From assembly GCF_022605165.1 (NCBI RefSeq), contig NC_063068.1, forward strand, positions 4,836,001 to 4,900,000: a stretch of 64,000 nt of DNA, written 5' to 3'. Position 1 is the first letter of the stretch. Each line of letters starts with the position of its first letter. A program made the position numbers and the translations under genes. This document shows positions 1 through 12,110 of the stretch, one piece after another. Under the pieces are notes generated by a model that did no database searches, was not told the origin of the DNA, and worked only from the letters and a program-made list of their open reading frames with translations. The DNA comes from Purpureocillium takamizusanense. Lineage: Eukaryota > Ascomycota > Sordariomycetes > Hypocreales > Ophiocordycipitaceae.

Positions 1-2580
1 GTTCGAGTGTGCAAATGCGACGACGACGACGATGGCGCAGCAACAGTCTGTACAGGTGACACGAGCGCGGAGCTCGATGCGGCTCGAGGGTGGAAGGGCG
101 TGCGTCGCGAGGCGTCGGTGTTATCTTCTGGTGAAGTCGTCCTTGCCAGCGGGCAACAGCAGAGCAGAGTTCGATGGTCCGACGAGAGGCAAACGGGCCA
201 CGGGTGAATTGCCCGTGGGTCGGCGAGCGACCGAGAGAGGCGCCGGGCGGAAGCAGGCAGACAAAGTGGGGGGGGGCCATGAGGGTTTTTGGGGAGGGGG
301 CCCGCGGTGATCTAGAATGGATGGCGGCATGGCGAGCGCGAGTTCCAAGGTTGGCGGGCTGGCTGGCTGGCTCCTTTGGCCGAGGGTGCAGAGAACTGAA
401 GCGAGCGCACTTCTCAGTACTGTACTTTGGAGGTACGTAGGTGGCAGCGCCCCAGCAGCCCTGAGTGGCCGGCCCTGGCAAGTACAATACACCTACTAGG
501 TATCGCCCCAAGTTCCGGGGGGGGGGGGTCATGGTGGTCCACGCTTGGAAGGGTGGCGCCATCAGGTGCTGTAATCGTCGTTCACCAGCCCCTGCCCGCC
601 GGGCTGAGCACCGGGCACCTCACAGGCAGCCCAGACCTGAGTCCCGCTGGAGCAGCGCTGAGGGGGGGGGGGGCCTCCAGGCCAGCCTCAACGCCCGCCG
701 AAGAATTCCATGGCCGGGGAGGGTAGGTGGGCGGCGCCCGTGCACCTCTAGCGACCCCACCAAGAGTCTAGTGGTGTCGACAGTGGGGACTCCGTCTTGC
801 CCATCTCGTGCTTCCCTGTCCTGTGGCCGACGGAATCTTTTTTTTTTTGTTGGCGTCCGGCAGGAGACTTTCTCCAATTGCCTTTTTTTCTCAGTTCTCT
901 CTTTTTGCTGCTTGATTCTACAACGGCTACTCTCGCCCGTTGGGCCCCTGACGGATGTTGCCGTGGCGCACGTAGCAGGGCGGGGTCCGCATGACGGGCC
1001 CTTACTTAGAGGTTAGTAGTACTATACGTACCTTGATTTAGTACCTCTATATGTCTGTACGTGGTACCTTTCATGTTGGAGACGGGAGGGACCAGAACCA
1101 GAACCCGAGGAATACTACCAGGTTGCCCGTCCTGTATTAGCGAGGGAGATGGTGGGCGGGGCAGTGACATGACAGGTGCGTTCATAGGTACATACTACTG
1201 CTAAGGTACCTATACGATTCCCCTGGCTATCGCCCGCGTGGACAGCCCGTCGTCGGATTGCGCAACGGGGTGCGACAAACGAGACGGCACGGCGTGGACT
1301 CGACAACGATGATGATTTGGCTGCGCAAAATCGCCAACTGAACCTTGTCAACTGCCGGGCAGCAGCTGGGCTGCAGGCAGACCCGCCGTGTCTATGCTGC
1401 ACTCTTGTCAGTTTGGGTCACTGCCACTGTTGAATCCGTATTCGCAGGGCGGCGGTGGCAGCAGCGCACACCCATCATCACACGGCACCACCACCACCAC
1501 CATCACGATTAGCCGCCACCACTAGCCGGGAAAAGCACGCAGCATCACCACCAAGAGCCGGAAATCTCAGGGATCTCGGTCCAGAAACGAACGGGTCACC
1601 TGCTCCCAGCCGCTTCCATTGGCGCGCCCTGGAAGGCTATGCCCCCCCTGGTCACCATGCAAAGAGGATTGACACACCACCCACCCAATCTCGTCCCTTC
1701 GCACGCCTTGGTTCGCTTTTTGTCAGTCTGCCTGCCCTTTGTCTCCATCTATGCTGACGATGCGCTGAGCACCGAGCTGGTGATGGTGTTGCTTGTGCAA
1801 TTTCTACGTTACTCCTCGTTCCGCACCTGCTTTAGTAGTTACTTTGCACAGAATAATTCGGCCCTATTAGGTACCTTAGTTAGGTAGCAGGCAAGCAGGT
1901 TGATGATACCTACACTACCTACTTCGTACTAAAGTAATCTCTGTCTCCCCGCGCCATGGGCCGTGATGTTTTGGTACGATCCACTACCAGTCTCCGTCTT
2001 TCTGCCTCTCTGCGGCGCGAACAACCACCGGCGTCAGACGAAGAGCTCAAGACCCCTGGCGGGCCGTCGGCCAACTCGACCAGCATCCGCTGCTCTGCTC
2101 TGCTCTGCTCTGGTCCATCCATCGCCAGCCCACTCACTCACTCATCAATGCCTGCTGACCATATTGTACGGAGTCTGTACTTGCCTTAGTTAGTAGTTTG
2201 CATGTACGAATACGTACGTATAATTACTATACTGACCGCCGTTCCATGCCGCCAAACCTCGACGCCGCCTCCCGACTGCCGCTGCCCGGCCTGTCTTTGC
2301 TCGCATGTGCCCATGCTAGTACGGTAACACTAGGCGGTCGTGCCTTTGGCCCAGGCGAGTGGAAGCGATTGGCAACCCTCAATCAATCAATCAAGCAACA
2401 ATTCAACCGACAACCGCTCGCTCGGCAAACGCAAAATTGCGCAGCGCAGCGCACGCCATCGCTGCCCTCCGATCATCCGCACACCCGCGCGCGCAACGCT
2501 GTGCCTCATCCTCTTCCCCACACCGTCGCTCACCCAGTCCCATTTTCCAGACCCGAGTCAGGCACACCCGCCCGTCCGCC

Positions 2581-2597
2581 CGCTCGCTCGCTCGCTC
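2581..2597. repeat. (CGCT)n microsatellite
   Basis: Four or more CGCT tetramers in tandem, followed at 2650-2673 by a TGCG/CGCG-rich run. Intergenic. Confidence 0.8.
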
Positions 2598-4070
2598 ATG
2601 CTCGTGAAGATGACGGCGGGGGAGAGAGGCGGAGAGAAGAGAGAGCGCATGCCTGCGTGCGTGCGTGCGCGCGTGAGGGGAAGGTGATGATGTGCGTAGT
2701 ACGATCGACGAGGTTCGTCTGTTGAATGGTTGACGCTGCTGTGCTCCCCATGATCCAAGGACCCCTGCCAGACGCCCCTTCCTCTTCTTCGTCTTTCTCG
2801 TGCAGTCCCGAGACCCTGCGCGGTCGTGCAGCGGAGCATGCAGCATCCTGCCTTCAACCAGTCGGATCGGTACCTACTCTGTGTCTACGTAGCCACATAC
2901 ATGCCACCACCGTCTGCCAACAAGCGGGCATGAACCGGGACTGTCGCTGCGGGGGAGGATCTGTCAGCGATCTCCCTCTCTTCTTCTTCTCTCCTTGGAG
3001 GGGGCGATCCACATGCGCGTGTCCTGCGTTCCCGGCCTCTTCCGGTCGACTTGCCTCTACGTACTAACTACCTGTAATAAATTAGGTAGATGAGAAGCAC
3101 GTCGAACCGACTGTTAGTTCGTACCATCAACAACAAACAGCTTGGTGCCAATGTCATGTGTTTCCTTCCCTACATACTTCGTATACCTGTACAAAAGCCC
3201 ACCTCACCGATGAAGCGCCACTCCCATTCGGCATCACGACGAGACGCCCCTTCTCAGATAGCCAGAGCCCGTCGGCCGCTTGCAAAGGCCTTCTTCTCTT
3301 CCCAGCTCTACCCCACCCACAACTCACTCCGAATGCCAACGCATCACCACCCAGCCCCAAGCAAGGCCCATCTGCCGAGTCCACGCCCATCCCGCTGAGT
3401 AACCTGGTATGATATAACTAGTATGAGGCTTCCCTATCTGCCTTGTACATGACATGCTAGCCAGGCCCGGCCGGTGTCTACGTAGCTCGTCCGCCAGTAT
3501 ATACGAAGCACACTCGCGCTACGTTACTGGTATCCCGTTGTTGCATGGGTGGCCGTTCGTACGCACGCCTAAACTCCATGCACGGAGTGACATGGACCGT
3601 TACACATGGGGTGCTACGTACGTACGCATGCGCTCTACTGCGCAACTTTTCGACGAGCAGATATATACTGCACATACATACACACATGCTCTACCATACA
3701 TATCTGAGCTGTGGCAACCCCTCTCCCCTCTCCCCTCCTCTCCAGCGGCGACCGACTCTGGAGAAGCTACCCCCATCTGCCACACACTTCTACCCCCCCC
3801 CTCCCACGCTCTTACCCAAACCGCTCACCGAGGTGCACGAGAAGCAACCCTCACCAGCCCGTCCGTCCGCCCACGCAGCCCAACGCGACTACTTCCCCGA
3901 TGCGGCACTGGCCCTCCCGCAAACCACGCGGGCTGCGGACGCACTACGTATGTACTTTCTACATGTTCGTCCCACCATCGTGGCGCTGGCGGCGGCAAGG
4001 CCCGGTCCTTTTTGCCCATCGTCGCCCGGTGGGTTGTATTACTCGCCCCGAGGAAGCAGACGTGCGCCAC

Positions 4071-4120
4071 ATACACACACATACTCACACTCACACACTC
4101 ACACACTCACTCGCGTTTCA
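4071..4120. repeat. CA-rich / CTCACA imperfect repeat
   Basis: Alternating ACAC and CTCACA units, intergenic. Confidence 0.7.
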
Positions 4121-5231
4121 ACATCTCCGTCAACTGCATACCTCTGTCCTGCTGCGCCCGTAAGACGTTAGTCGTCCAGACACCGCCCTCGCGTTTCAGT
4201 CCATGTGTTTGCAAGGCGGCTTGCAAACATCCTCATCGGTCTATGTAAGCCTCTGCCTGCACGCCGCGCAAAGCAGCTTGACCATCTCTCAATCACCAAG
4301 ATTGAGCAGATTTACTCCACCTTTAGTCTTTTATAAATATTTATACGTGTAGTATCAACTTTCTCAGTTTGCTCACTCAATCGACCAACTACCACTATGC
4401 AGAGAGCGGGCTTTCCCTTATTCTAGTGGGACATTACACAAGCGATTAAAATCTCCCAGACACTACAACCCCCGATGACCTGACATTGATGCTCAACTAG
4501 AGCTCGCAAGGCACAACATCACAAACGTGTACAACCTCGGGACGAACGGGAATGGGCGCGCACATATCGTAGCCAGCTAGTGTGTATTTGTCCTACTGAC
4601 GCGAAGGTAGTTACAGATCGGTTGCTCATCGCACTAGAGTAACCGCACCATCCAGCACTGCTCCTAAATCGCCTTTTAACCCGTCCCCAAGATTCAACCC
4701 ATTACCCGCAGCAGGAGATGTTGATGGTATCATAGCAGCAGCGGCCCAGTCGATGAAAGTGATGACTCCAAAGCCCGGGCTAGAGTCTAGAATGTACAGA
4801 AAATTTCACACAAACGCAGGTGCCTGCACAAAGTATCGACCGAAAAAATGTCCAAACAGCAAAGAACATGTCGACGCCGAGTAATGCCTTGCGATGCGGA
4901 AATGTCGTCCAAAGCGCATCCGATCCGGGTCGTCGAGGCGAAGGAATGAGAGCGAGAGAGACCAAGAGATCGACGCACACTGACAGAGAGAGAGCAAGAG
5001 GAAGGAATGATAGAGATCGAGAGAGCGCAAGGCTGAAGCGGAGTGATCATTGTGCCATCGACGGTTCCAACCCGTCGTAGAGTGCGCCGGCCGGGCGAAT
5101 GCACATGACGCAACAGCCGGGCCTGCACAAAGTAAAAAAGGTAGCGCTTGGCCAGTGTAGACAATCACACCAATGTGTAGGTCCGCAGGGACCATCGAGG
5201 GATATACATTGTCGACGGGTCTGCCGCCATC

Positions 5232-7502
5232 TCACGTTCCTCGTGCCCGAGACTGGTCACCTAGGTTGAGCCAGCTCATGTCCGACGACGTGGCCGCCAT
5301 GGCTAGCTGCGGCTGCTTGCTCACTCCCGACGGCGGCTGGCGAGAGCCCGCGGCGGCGGCGCTTGGCGTCAACGATGCCCCGTAGTGGTAGCTCGCCGTG
5401 TACGCGCTGCTTGGTGCTCGATCGGCGCCCCACGACCTGCCCTCCATAGGGTCCCAGGTATCATTGATGCTCTCGGGTATGCCGCTCGAGTAACCCGATG
5501 ACACGGGGGACACGGGGCGCTCAATCGTGCCCGTCATGCCTTCCGCAGGCAGCTTGCTGCTGTACTGAGCCACAACTGGGCTCCCGGAATTGACGCTGTT
5601 GACCGACGGCCTGCCCTCCAGGGCCCGGTCAAAGTTCAGGGGCGGTACAGTGGCAGAATCCTGCGTCACCCTCGACGCGTGGTTGTTCGTGCCAGTGCCC
5701 TCCGAGTAGTGCGAGCTCGGCTCGGAAATAAGTGTGTTCCTTTTCTGCCCCCCGAAGCCCAGGATCTGTAATGCACTGCCTCCAGACCAGTATCGATTCC
5801 AGCCCGAGCTGCGGCGAGTACCGTCTTGCGGATCCACCGGCCGGTTGTTTCGTGGTCGCGGCGCGGGCACTGCGGGATCAAAAGCGACCCCTCTGTCATC
5901 TTGGGCGGCGAGGGCAGGATAGTTGGTCACCTGCGGGATGGGCTTGCTGATCTTGCTCTTGAACTGCTTGTGCAGAGAGCTAGTTGAGCTCCGGAGGCTG
6001 TCATTGCTCGCCTTCCTTGACAAGCCAGACTTGTCCTTGTCCTTGTGCATGCGACCCATCAGAATCGCCATGGAGGAGTGCGAATCCTGCGATGCCTGCG
6101 GGTAATGGCCTCGGAATTGTCCGTGGGGCTTGGCGGGCAAGGGAGACTTCATGGACGAGAGCATTTCCTTCTCAATGGGCGATGCAGACGTGGAATGGCC
6201 ATCCTGACCATTCTCGGCATGGTTGCGTTGCTTCTTATGGCGTCGAAGCAACAGCAGGATGAGACCAAGCAGGGCCAGGAAGCCGGCGATCGTGCCCAGC
6301 GTGATGCCCAAGATGGCGTCGGAGCTCGGACCGGAGTCAGTGCTAGGAGCGGTAGGTGGCAGAGCCGCTGCCGAGCTTGTCGCGGTTGACGTCATGGTAG
6401 TCGAGGTAGAGGGTGTAGTAGAAGTTGAGGAAAAGGCAGTCGTGGTTGACGAAGTGGACGTGGTTGTTGTAGAAGCCGTCATCGCTTTTTGTGTATTGTC
6501 TCCCAGCAGAGCGGTTACATTCATCCAGCCGTTTTCCTTTGCGTTGAAGATGGCCAGCGGGCTATCGCTATTGCCGCCGGAGAAGACCACCATGCCGTCT
6601 GGGCCCTGCGCCATGGCGAAGTTCTGCCTGGTCGTCGTTGGCGCAAGAGATGCGTTGTACTTGGGCCAGTCGTTGAGGGACAGTCCCCTCTTGACCTCTG
6701 ACTTAGCACCATCGACGCTGCGGGCCGTCACACGGGTCGAAGCGTGCACCGGGACGCCATCTGTGCCCTGGAGCGTGAAACGGCTGACTGTATTGGGCGA
6801 CTGGCTGAGGTCAAAGGTGTAGAGACTCTTGGACCCATCATCTCCGTCAATCAGGACGGCTTGCATCGACGATGTGTCCTTCGCCAGCGGGTCTGCCAGG
6901 CTCGCACCAGAATCTCTCCATTTCGCATTCGGGTTGAAGAGCCAGACTTTGGCGTTTTGCGGATCAGCGCCGCCGCCAATCATGGCGGCATCGGCGCCCG
7001 ACCACTTCATGAGGATGGGAGAAACGGCCGGGGGCGCAATGACGGATCCGTAGCTGCGAACTGTCCAAGGTGCAGATGCGCCAATAGTAAACGTCGTCGT
7101 GGATGCGCCGCGGGCGTCGCCCACGCCCCCACCATACAAGAGGATAGCATCGTCAGCCTGTATGTAGGTGGACGAATGCCCTTGGCGGTTCTTGATTTGA
7201 ACTTCTGTGATGGGGACAGTGGTCCAGTTGCCTGTCGAGTACGTGTACTTTTGCAGGCCAGAATAATCCGCCACGTCGGACTTACCGCCGACAACATAGA
7301 AGCCGGCCTGACTTACATCGGAGGGCGTGGTGCCCACACACGATGCGCCGGTCACTTTGACGCCCGGCTGCAGCTTCTTCCATTTCGCGCTATTTTCTAG
7401 CGCGATGGACAAAAAGGAATCGGGGGTGAAGGAGTAGAGCGTGTTGTCATGGATGACAGTGCACGAGTTATCGAGGGAAGCGGGAGGCTTCGGGGCAGGC
7501 AT
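5232..7502 (-). CDS. Kelch-repeat, single-pass membrane protein
   Basis: One long open frame. From the first ATG (7502) it encodes about 756 residues; the open frame continues upstream to about 7565. The N-terminal half is a Kelch/galactose-oxidase-type beta-propeller, with glycine pairs such as YVVGG, LLYGGG, MIGGG and VVFSGG at the expected spacing. Next come a Ser/Thr-rich stalk (about 6370-6490), one hydrophobic helix (about residues 393-419) ending in RRHKKQ, and a 330-residue cytoplasmic-type tail rich in Ser, Pro and Gly that ends near SWLNLG. This is the layout of a secreted ectodomain, mucin-like stalk, membrane helix and tail. Related fungal proteins are common but, as far as I know, uncharacterised. 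The residues before M7502 (VLTAVCIVPGCSTALG) look like part of a signal peptide, yet no in-frame ATG precedes them, so the true start is unresolved. The stop is TGA at 5232-5234. Confidence 0.85.
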   Translation of the reverse strand: MPAPKPPASLDNSCTVIHDNTLYSFTPDSFLSIALENSAKWKKLQPGVKVTGASCVGTTPSDVSQAGFYVVGGKSDVADYSGLQKYTYSTGNWTTVPITEVQIKNRQGHSSTYIQADDAILLYGGGVGDARGASTTTFTIGASAPWTVRSYGSVIAPPAVSPILMKWSGADAAMIGGGADPQNAKVWLFNPNAKWRDSGASLADPLAKDTSSMQAVLIDGDDGSKSLYTFDLSQSPNTVSRFTLQGTDGVPVHASTRVTARSVDGAKSEVKRGLSLNDWPKYNASLAPTTTRQNFAMAQGPDGMVVFSGGNSDSPLAIFNAKENGWMNVTALLGDNTQKAMTASTTTTSTSSTTTAFSSTSTTPSTSTTMTSTATSSAAALPPTAPSTDSGPSSDAILGITLGTIAGFLALLGLILLLLRRHKKQRNHAENGQDGHSTSASPIEKEMLSSMKSPLPAKPHGQFRGHYPQASQDSHSSMAILMGRMHKDKDKSGLSRKASNDSLRSSTSSLHKQFKSKISKPIPQVTNYPALAAQDDRGVAFDPAVPAPRPRNNRPVDPQDGTRRSSGWNRYWSGGSALQILGFGGQKRNTLISEPSSHYSEGTGTNNHASRVTQDSATVPPLNFDRALEGRPSVNSVNSGSPVVAQYSSKLPAEGMTGTIERPVSPVSSGYSSGIPESINDTWDPMEGRSWGADRAPSSAYTASYHYGASLTPSAAAAGSRQPPSGVSKQPQLAMAATSSDMSWLNLGDQSRARGT

Positions 7503-9042
7503 ATTTGCCAGTCGCCCAAGAGCAGTCGAGCAGCCGGGGACGATACAAACTGCCGTTAGGACCAAATACCGTCAACCGCTGTCGTGAAGACGCTCATAAC
7601 ATAGCCGTGGTTGGAGGTCGAGAAGCTTGTTTAAGAAACGAGACCTGGCTCGCGAATGACAACGGCGCTTGTCCGTCGAGTGAATCGATGGCGGCGATCA
7701 ATCGAAAAGAAATAGCTGTCAACAGCAGCGGCAGGCAGGGCGGCGGAGGCGGGATCGAAGGACCTCGGAGCCACCACTGCAGAAGAGTACGAATCGCTTA
7801 AGCAGAAACGGCTCGACACCGGATCGAGGCTGACTGAGCCAGCGTCCTCTCGGGACGTGAAGGCCAAGACGCGACGCGATGGTGCGTCGACCAAATGCCG
7901 CCAAATGCCTGCCGGGGGCAGTGCGAACAATGTCCGGTCAAACGTCGTGACACGACGATTTTGAGGTCCAAAGGCTAACGAAGGAGGGTCGTCGTTTTGG
8001 TGTTAGTAGGTCGACAGGACCTGTCAGGAGAGTGACGGCCGGACGGCCGAGCGTCGTTTTGGAAAGGCGACGCAAACAGAGATGCGATAGAATCTGGCAG
8101 GATGATTCGGAGTCGTCGTGTAAACGTGCAAACGCGTGCGGCTCGAGACGAATTTCAATGGTGGGAAAAGGACGGACGCGGTCGTCTCGGCTCACTCTCT
8201 CTCGTACCAGACGGTCGGGGGGATGCGTACAGGACGTCGAAGGGGGGATGAGGACCCGCGAGCAAGGCTGCCCGATATGTCGTTGAGACGGGCGAAGGAG
8301 AGAAATGAGGAAGAAAGGAAGCCAGCGCGGGCAGCAGAGAAACGGACCGGGTGCCGCAGCCTGGAAAGGAGAGATGGGGGAGAGTAGAAGCGGCCCAGCA
8401 GTGGTTGGGATGAAGGGGGGGAAGGAGTGAGAGAGAGCGGGAGCATGAGAGGAGCGGGTACCTGGGCTGGGGTGGACATCGTAGGAGGAGGAGAACAGGC
8501 GCACCCTGGCGGACCCCGGCCCAAGCTCGAGACACCACAGCGACTTGAGTGACCACAGACAGACACGAACCTTGAGTGTACAGTATGTACGGGACGAGCA
8601 GGGAAGGGACAGGGAGGGAGTCGAGGCGCTAGGTACTCCTACTACTAAACTACGCATTTAACCTGGAAGGTTGGTTAGTACCGTTCTTAGTTGAACGTGC
8701 ACCGTACACTCGCCCAGACGATTCCATCCAGGCTCACCTCACCCGACTTACCTCACCGGATGTCAGGACAGCCGGTCCACTGTGGGCGCTGCAGGTTGCA
8801 GACAGGACAGGACAGGATAGGACCGGACCGGACGGCGGGCAGCAGGCGCAGCCCACCGGGCCAGACCAAGGGAGCCCTGCAGCCTCTGCCCGGAGCGCTT
8901 CCAGTCCATTCTCTTCTCGACACCGGAGGGGGAGGGGCCGACGGGCACTCGCTGCACGGCCTCTCACTTGGCTGTTGGCAGTCGGTCAGGTCAGTCAGTC
9001 ACAGTGAGAGGCATGGGCTCGTCCCCCATCGTCAACTGAGAT

Positions 9043-9067
9043 CAGCACCAGCACCAGCACCAGCACC
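9043..9067. repeat. (CAGCAC)n microsatellite
   Basis: Four tandem hexamers, intergenic. Confidence 0.8.
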
Positions 9068-10450
9068 CGCAGCCGCGCTGTTGTGTCCCTTTCGCGGCGG
9101 CCGGGGTGCGTCGCGAGCGGCCAATCAGCGCGCGTTGCCGGCGTTCCATCGCGGGCGCGACACCCCCGGGCCAGGGGCCGGCGCAAGGGTCGAACCTTCC
9201 ATTGTAAGTGGAGGGGGTCCCACCCATCGCCGCGATACCCAGCCCCGCTGCCTGTGTCCGCCCTGGCGGCGCGGTACCGCAACGTCGCATGGTACCTTTC
9301 GTACCTGCCCGCCCGTTGCTGCTGTTCTTGCCCACCCACAAATGCTGTTCCTGCTCCTGCCCCCCCCCCCCCCCTGCGGGTGGTTGCTCTTGGTGGCTGG
9401 GCGGCCCCTGCACCGATGGGCGGCCCTAGTCCCCTGGATTTGACAGACCACCTGCACCAGAAGAGAGGGAAAAAAAGGGGACGGGGAGCCAAGCACCAGT
9501 CTGCGCGCAGGGCACACACGCACGCACACATGCACACATGCAAGCGCCCAATCAGGCCGGCGGAGCGTCCACGTCGGCCGTAGGTGCTGGCGGCCGTTGA
9601 TTCGGCGCGTGCGTGCGTGCCTGGTGCCGCCATTCCACGTCGACGGGCATCGTGTGCGTGTGTTCGAGTGTGAGGATGAGTGTGTGCTGTGCGTGTGCGG
9701 ACCAGGGGAACGGCATTCAATACTCTTGACTTCCGTTCGAGCACCAGCTGGCTGGCTGCTGCCACCGGGCGGCAGTTCCCATTTTGCGTTTTGCATTGAT
9801 TGACGCTGGCATTGGCGCTGGTATTGACTTTGGCTTTGGGGAGGGGGAGAACAGGCAACAAGAGACGGGGGGACCATCATGGATGGCTCGCTGCCCTGTT
9901 CGCCAAGCTTTCCCTCCATTGTTATCATGGCGGCGGCGGCGGCTCACCGGCACCTCCATCTGCATCCACGAGACACGCGTGGCATGCTCTGTGGTGCATG
10001 AACGAGTAAATAGTGGCAGGTACGGTACGGTACGGCGCGGTATATTGCTGACTGACGCTCGCCGCATGTACGAGGGCTCGTATACTGGACTCCGTATTCG
10101 TGCTCATGCTCGCAGATGCAGCCAGCGCCTGCTTACACCACCAATTTTTTAGGTGCCCAACTGATATGCCTGACCAGGTACAGTAGTCGGCCGTCTGTAA
10201 TGTACGGTACAAGCACACCTAGCTCAGAGCTGCACAGTCGATCCCCCAGAACACACGTAAAGCAGGGCGAGCCGTGAGCGTCATCGCCCAAGCTCTCTCT
10301 CTCTCTTTCCGTCGGCTGCATGTCCCAGCGTCGGCGCCGCCCTGCGTGCTGTGCTGTGCAGGGCGGGCCGTGGCTGCACGGCACAGCAGACAGCGCTCAT
10401 TTACAGGCAGCTATCCCTCCGGGAAATTTCATGCGGCGCATGCACGCACC

Positions 10451-10499
10451 GCACGCACGCACGCACGCACGAAATGCTGCTGCTGCTGCTGCTGCTGCT
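10451..10499. repeat. Compound (GCAC)n and (TGC)8 microsatellite
   Basis: GCAC tetramers at 10451-10470 are followed after four bases by about eight TGC units at 10475-10499. Intergenic. Confidence 0.85.
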
Positions 10500-11048
10500 A
10501 CTACTTCGTACTTCCGCTGGCGTCCTCCCGACGCACGTACTGTACGGGCGTACGTGCCCAACACGCGCGGGGGCACGATGGCAATCCGAGCGATGAAAGA
10601 AAAGAAAACGAGCCCACCCACCGCTGGCCGTTGCCTGACCGCATCCACCGCGCCGCATGGCATGGCATGCGCATGGCGTGGCATGGAGGGGGGGGGGACA
10701 TCCATCGAACGCACGTATTCCATCCATGCCGCACGCGCGCACACACACGCACGTCACTCACCGTCGTCGTCGTCGTTGTCGTCGTAGCCGTCGTCGCCGT
10801 CGTCGGTCGTCCGATGGCCGGTCAGGCGATGCGATACTGCAACAGCACAGACCTCTCTTTCTCTTTTCCACTTTCCCATTTTCCCTTGAACTTCCTTTCC
10901 TTGTCCGGCAGAAGAGGTCTCGGTCGATATCTCTCGCCAATCTGCAAGTCGCACCACACAGACTCACGCACACACACATGCACACACGCGCGATGGCCCC
11001 CCTCCCCTCGATCAGAGACACCGGGAGATTGGCTGTGTCGTCATGGCA

Positions 11049-11053
<5 letters not shown>

Positions 11054-11079
<26 letters not shown>

Positions 11080-11080
11080 G
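11054..11080. repeat. (CGG)9 microsatellite
   Basis: About nine perfect CGG units, intergenic. Confidence 0.85.
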
Positions 11081-11905
11081 GGGACGAGACAGAAAGCAAG
11101 CAGTGCTGTGCCCATGCTGTTCCCTCGAGGAAGGGAGCTTTGGCGCAGGTGGCTTGCCCGCCATCCATCTAAGCTTCAGAGGACCCAGCGCCCTAGCTGT
11201 TCCTCGTCACGCCTACCTACAGGTACCTACCCTAGCTACCAAGCCTACTGGAGCGGCTGGGCATGGGCCCCCCCAAAAAAAGTGCGAGGTACCTGTGCAG
11301 GTGCTCCCTCCTCCTCCTTCCCTCCCCCACTGACCTGCAGGGGTGCATTGTTCGCCCAGGCCACCTTGCAGGGGTGGGTCCCACCAGCCGCACTCATGCT
11401 GAAACACGCTATCCTAGGCTCCATGGCTCCTTGCGTGACCGCTGTCCTCCCCCCCCCGGCCGCCTGGTGGTGAGGACGGTGACGACGGGTAGGGAGGTGA
11501 TGACGATAGGGGCACGCAGACCGGGCCGTAGGTCATCTCACTGCGGGTGGTTGCCGCAAATCATCCTGACCACCGTGCCATCATCCCTCTGCATCGCAGC
11601 TTCTGCCTGTGCATCGATTTGACTGCCTGCTTTTCATTTCCCCTTCCTCTTCCTCTTCCTCTTAAATTTTTTTTTTGCCGCATTCGAGTTTTTTGAGGAA
11701 CAAGGATGAGGTGCTGTTCTGTGCGGTGCTGCTGCAGCCTCTCGGCGCCGCCGCGCCGCTGCTCCTGGCGTAACCGCCGCCCCGGGACCGACCATGGATC
11801 GTTCCTTTTTATGCCCCCTCCCCACGGAGGCGCCGTCGCGGCGGCGCTGGTGGCGAGGCTGCTGACCCTCCCGCCCGCCTGTCTCCCCCAACCATCGCTC
11901 CTGTC

Positions 11906-11929
11906 CAGCAGCAGCAGCAGCAGCAGCAG
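11906..11929. repeat. (CAG)8 microsatellite
   Basis: Eight perfect CAG units, intergenic. Confidence 0.85.
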
Positions 11930-12090
11930 GAGGACCAACTGTACGCCTGCCACCTTACTAGTGGCTATAGCAGCAGTTGTATGCTGGATGTATATTTAGC
12001 TCTCGACACCGGCTCGTCGCCAGCCCGCCTGCACGCCATCACAGCCCGGGATGGAGTCGTCGGCTAAAAACGTCCCTCCCAACCGCTCCA

Positions 12091-12110
12091 GAAGAAGAAG
12101 AAGAAGAAGA
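12091..12110. repeat. (GAA)n microsatellite
   Basis: About 6.7 GAA units, intergenic. Confidence 0.8.

Larger units (their letters stand above)
1..5231. other. Gene-free left flank with short repeats
   Basis: I recognise no protein, tRNA or rRNA here. Open frames are GC-driven and low in complexity. Visible structure: G homopolymers near 517 and 661; tandem CTGCT near 2090-2112; AATC repeats near 2380; CGCT repeats at 2581-2597; a CA/CTCACA tract at about 4071-4120; and many short GTAC, TACCTA and TAGGTA words (for example 1185-1215, 1863-1922, 3052-3092). About 4760-5231 probably holds the 3' untranslated region of the Kelch gene, which reads leftward and stops at 5232. The region may also contain promoters or long non-coding RNAs, which sequence alone cannot show. 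Confidence 0.6.

Noticed and set aside
3454..4248. 264- and 208-codon plus-strand open frames
   Set aside because: His/Thr/Ser/Pro-rich, built on a CA-repeat tract; no homologue recognised.
7938..8657. 239-codon minus-strand open frame upstream of the Kelch gene
   Set aside because: Ser/Pro/Leu-rich compositional frame. Its ATG-containing MSTPAQ segment near 8478 cannot be spliced in frame to the Kelch exon.
8995..9928. Two overlapping minus-strand frames of 267 and 288 codons
   Set aside because: Both are low complexity, cross the C16 homopolymer and conflict with each other; neither shows a domain.
10274..11473. 399-codon plus-strand open frame
   Set aside because: It runs through CTG, CGG and GTC microsatellites, giving Cys, Ala, Val and Arg runs; it is not protein-like.
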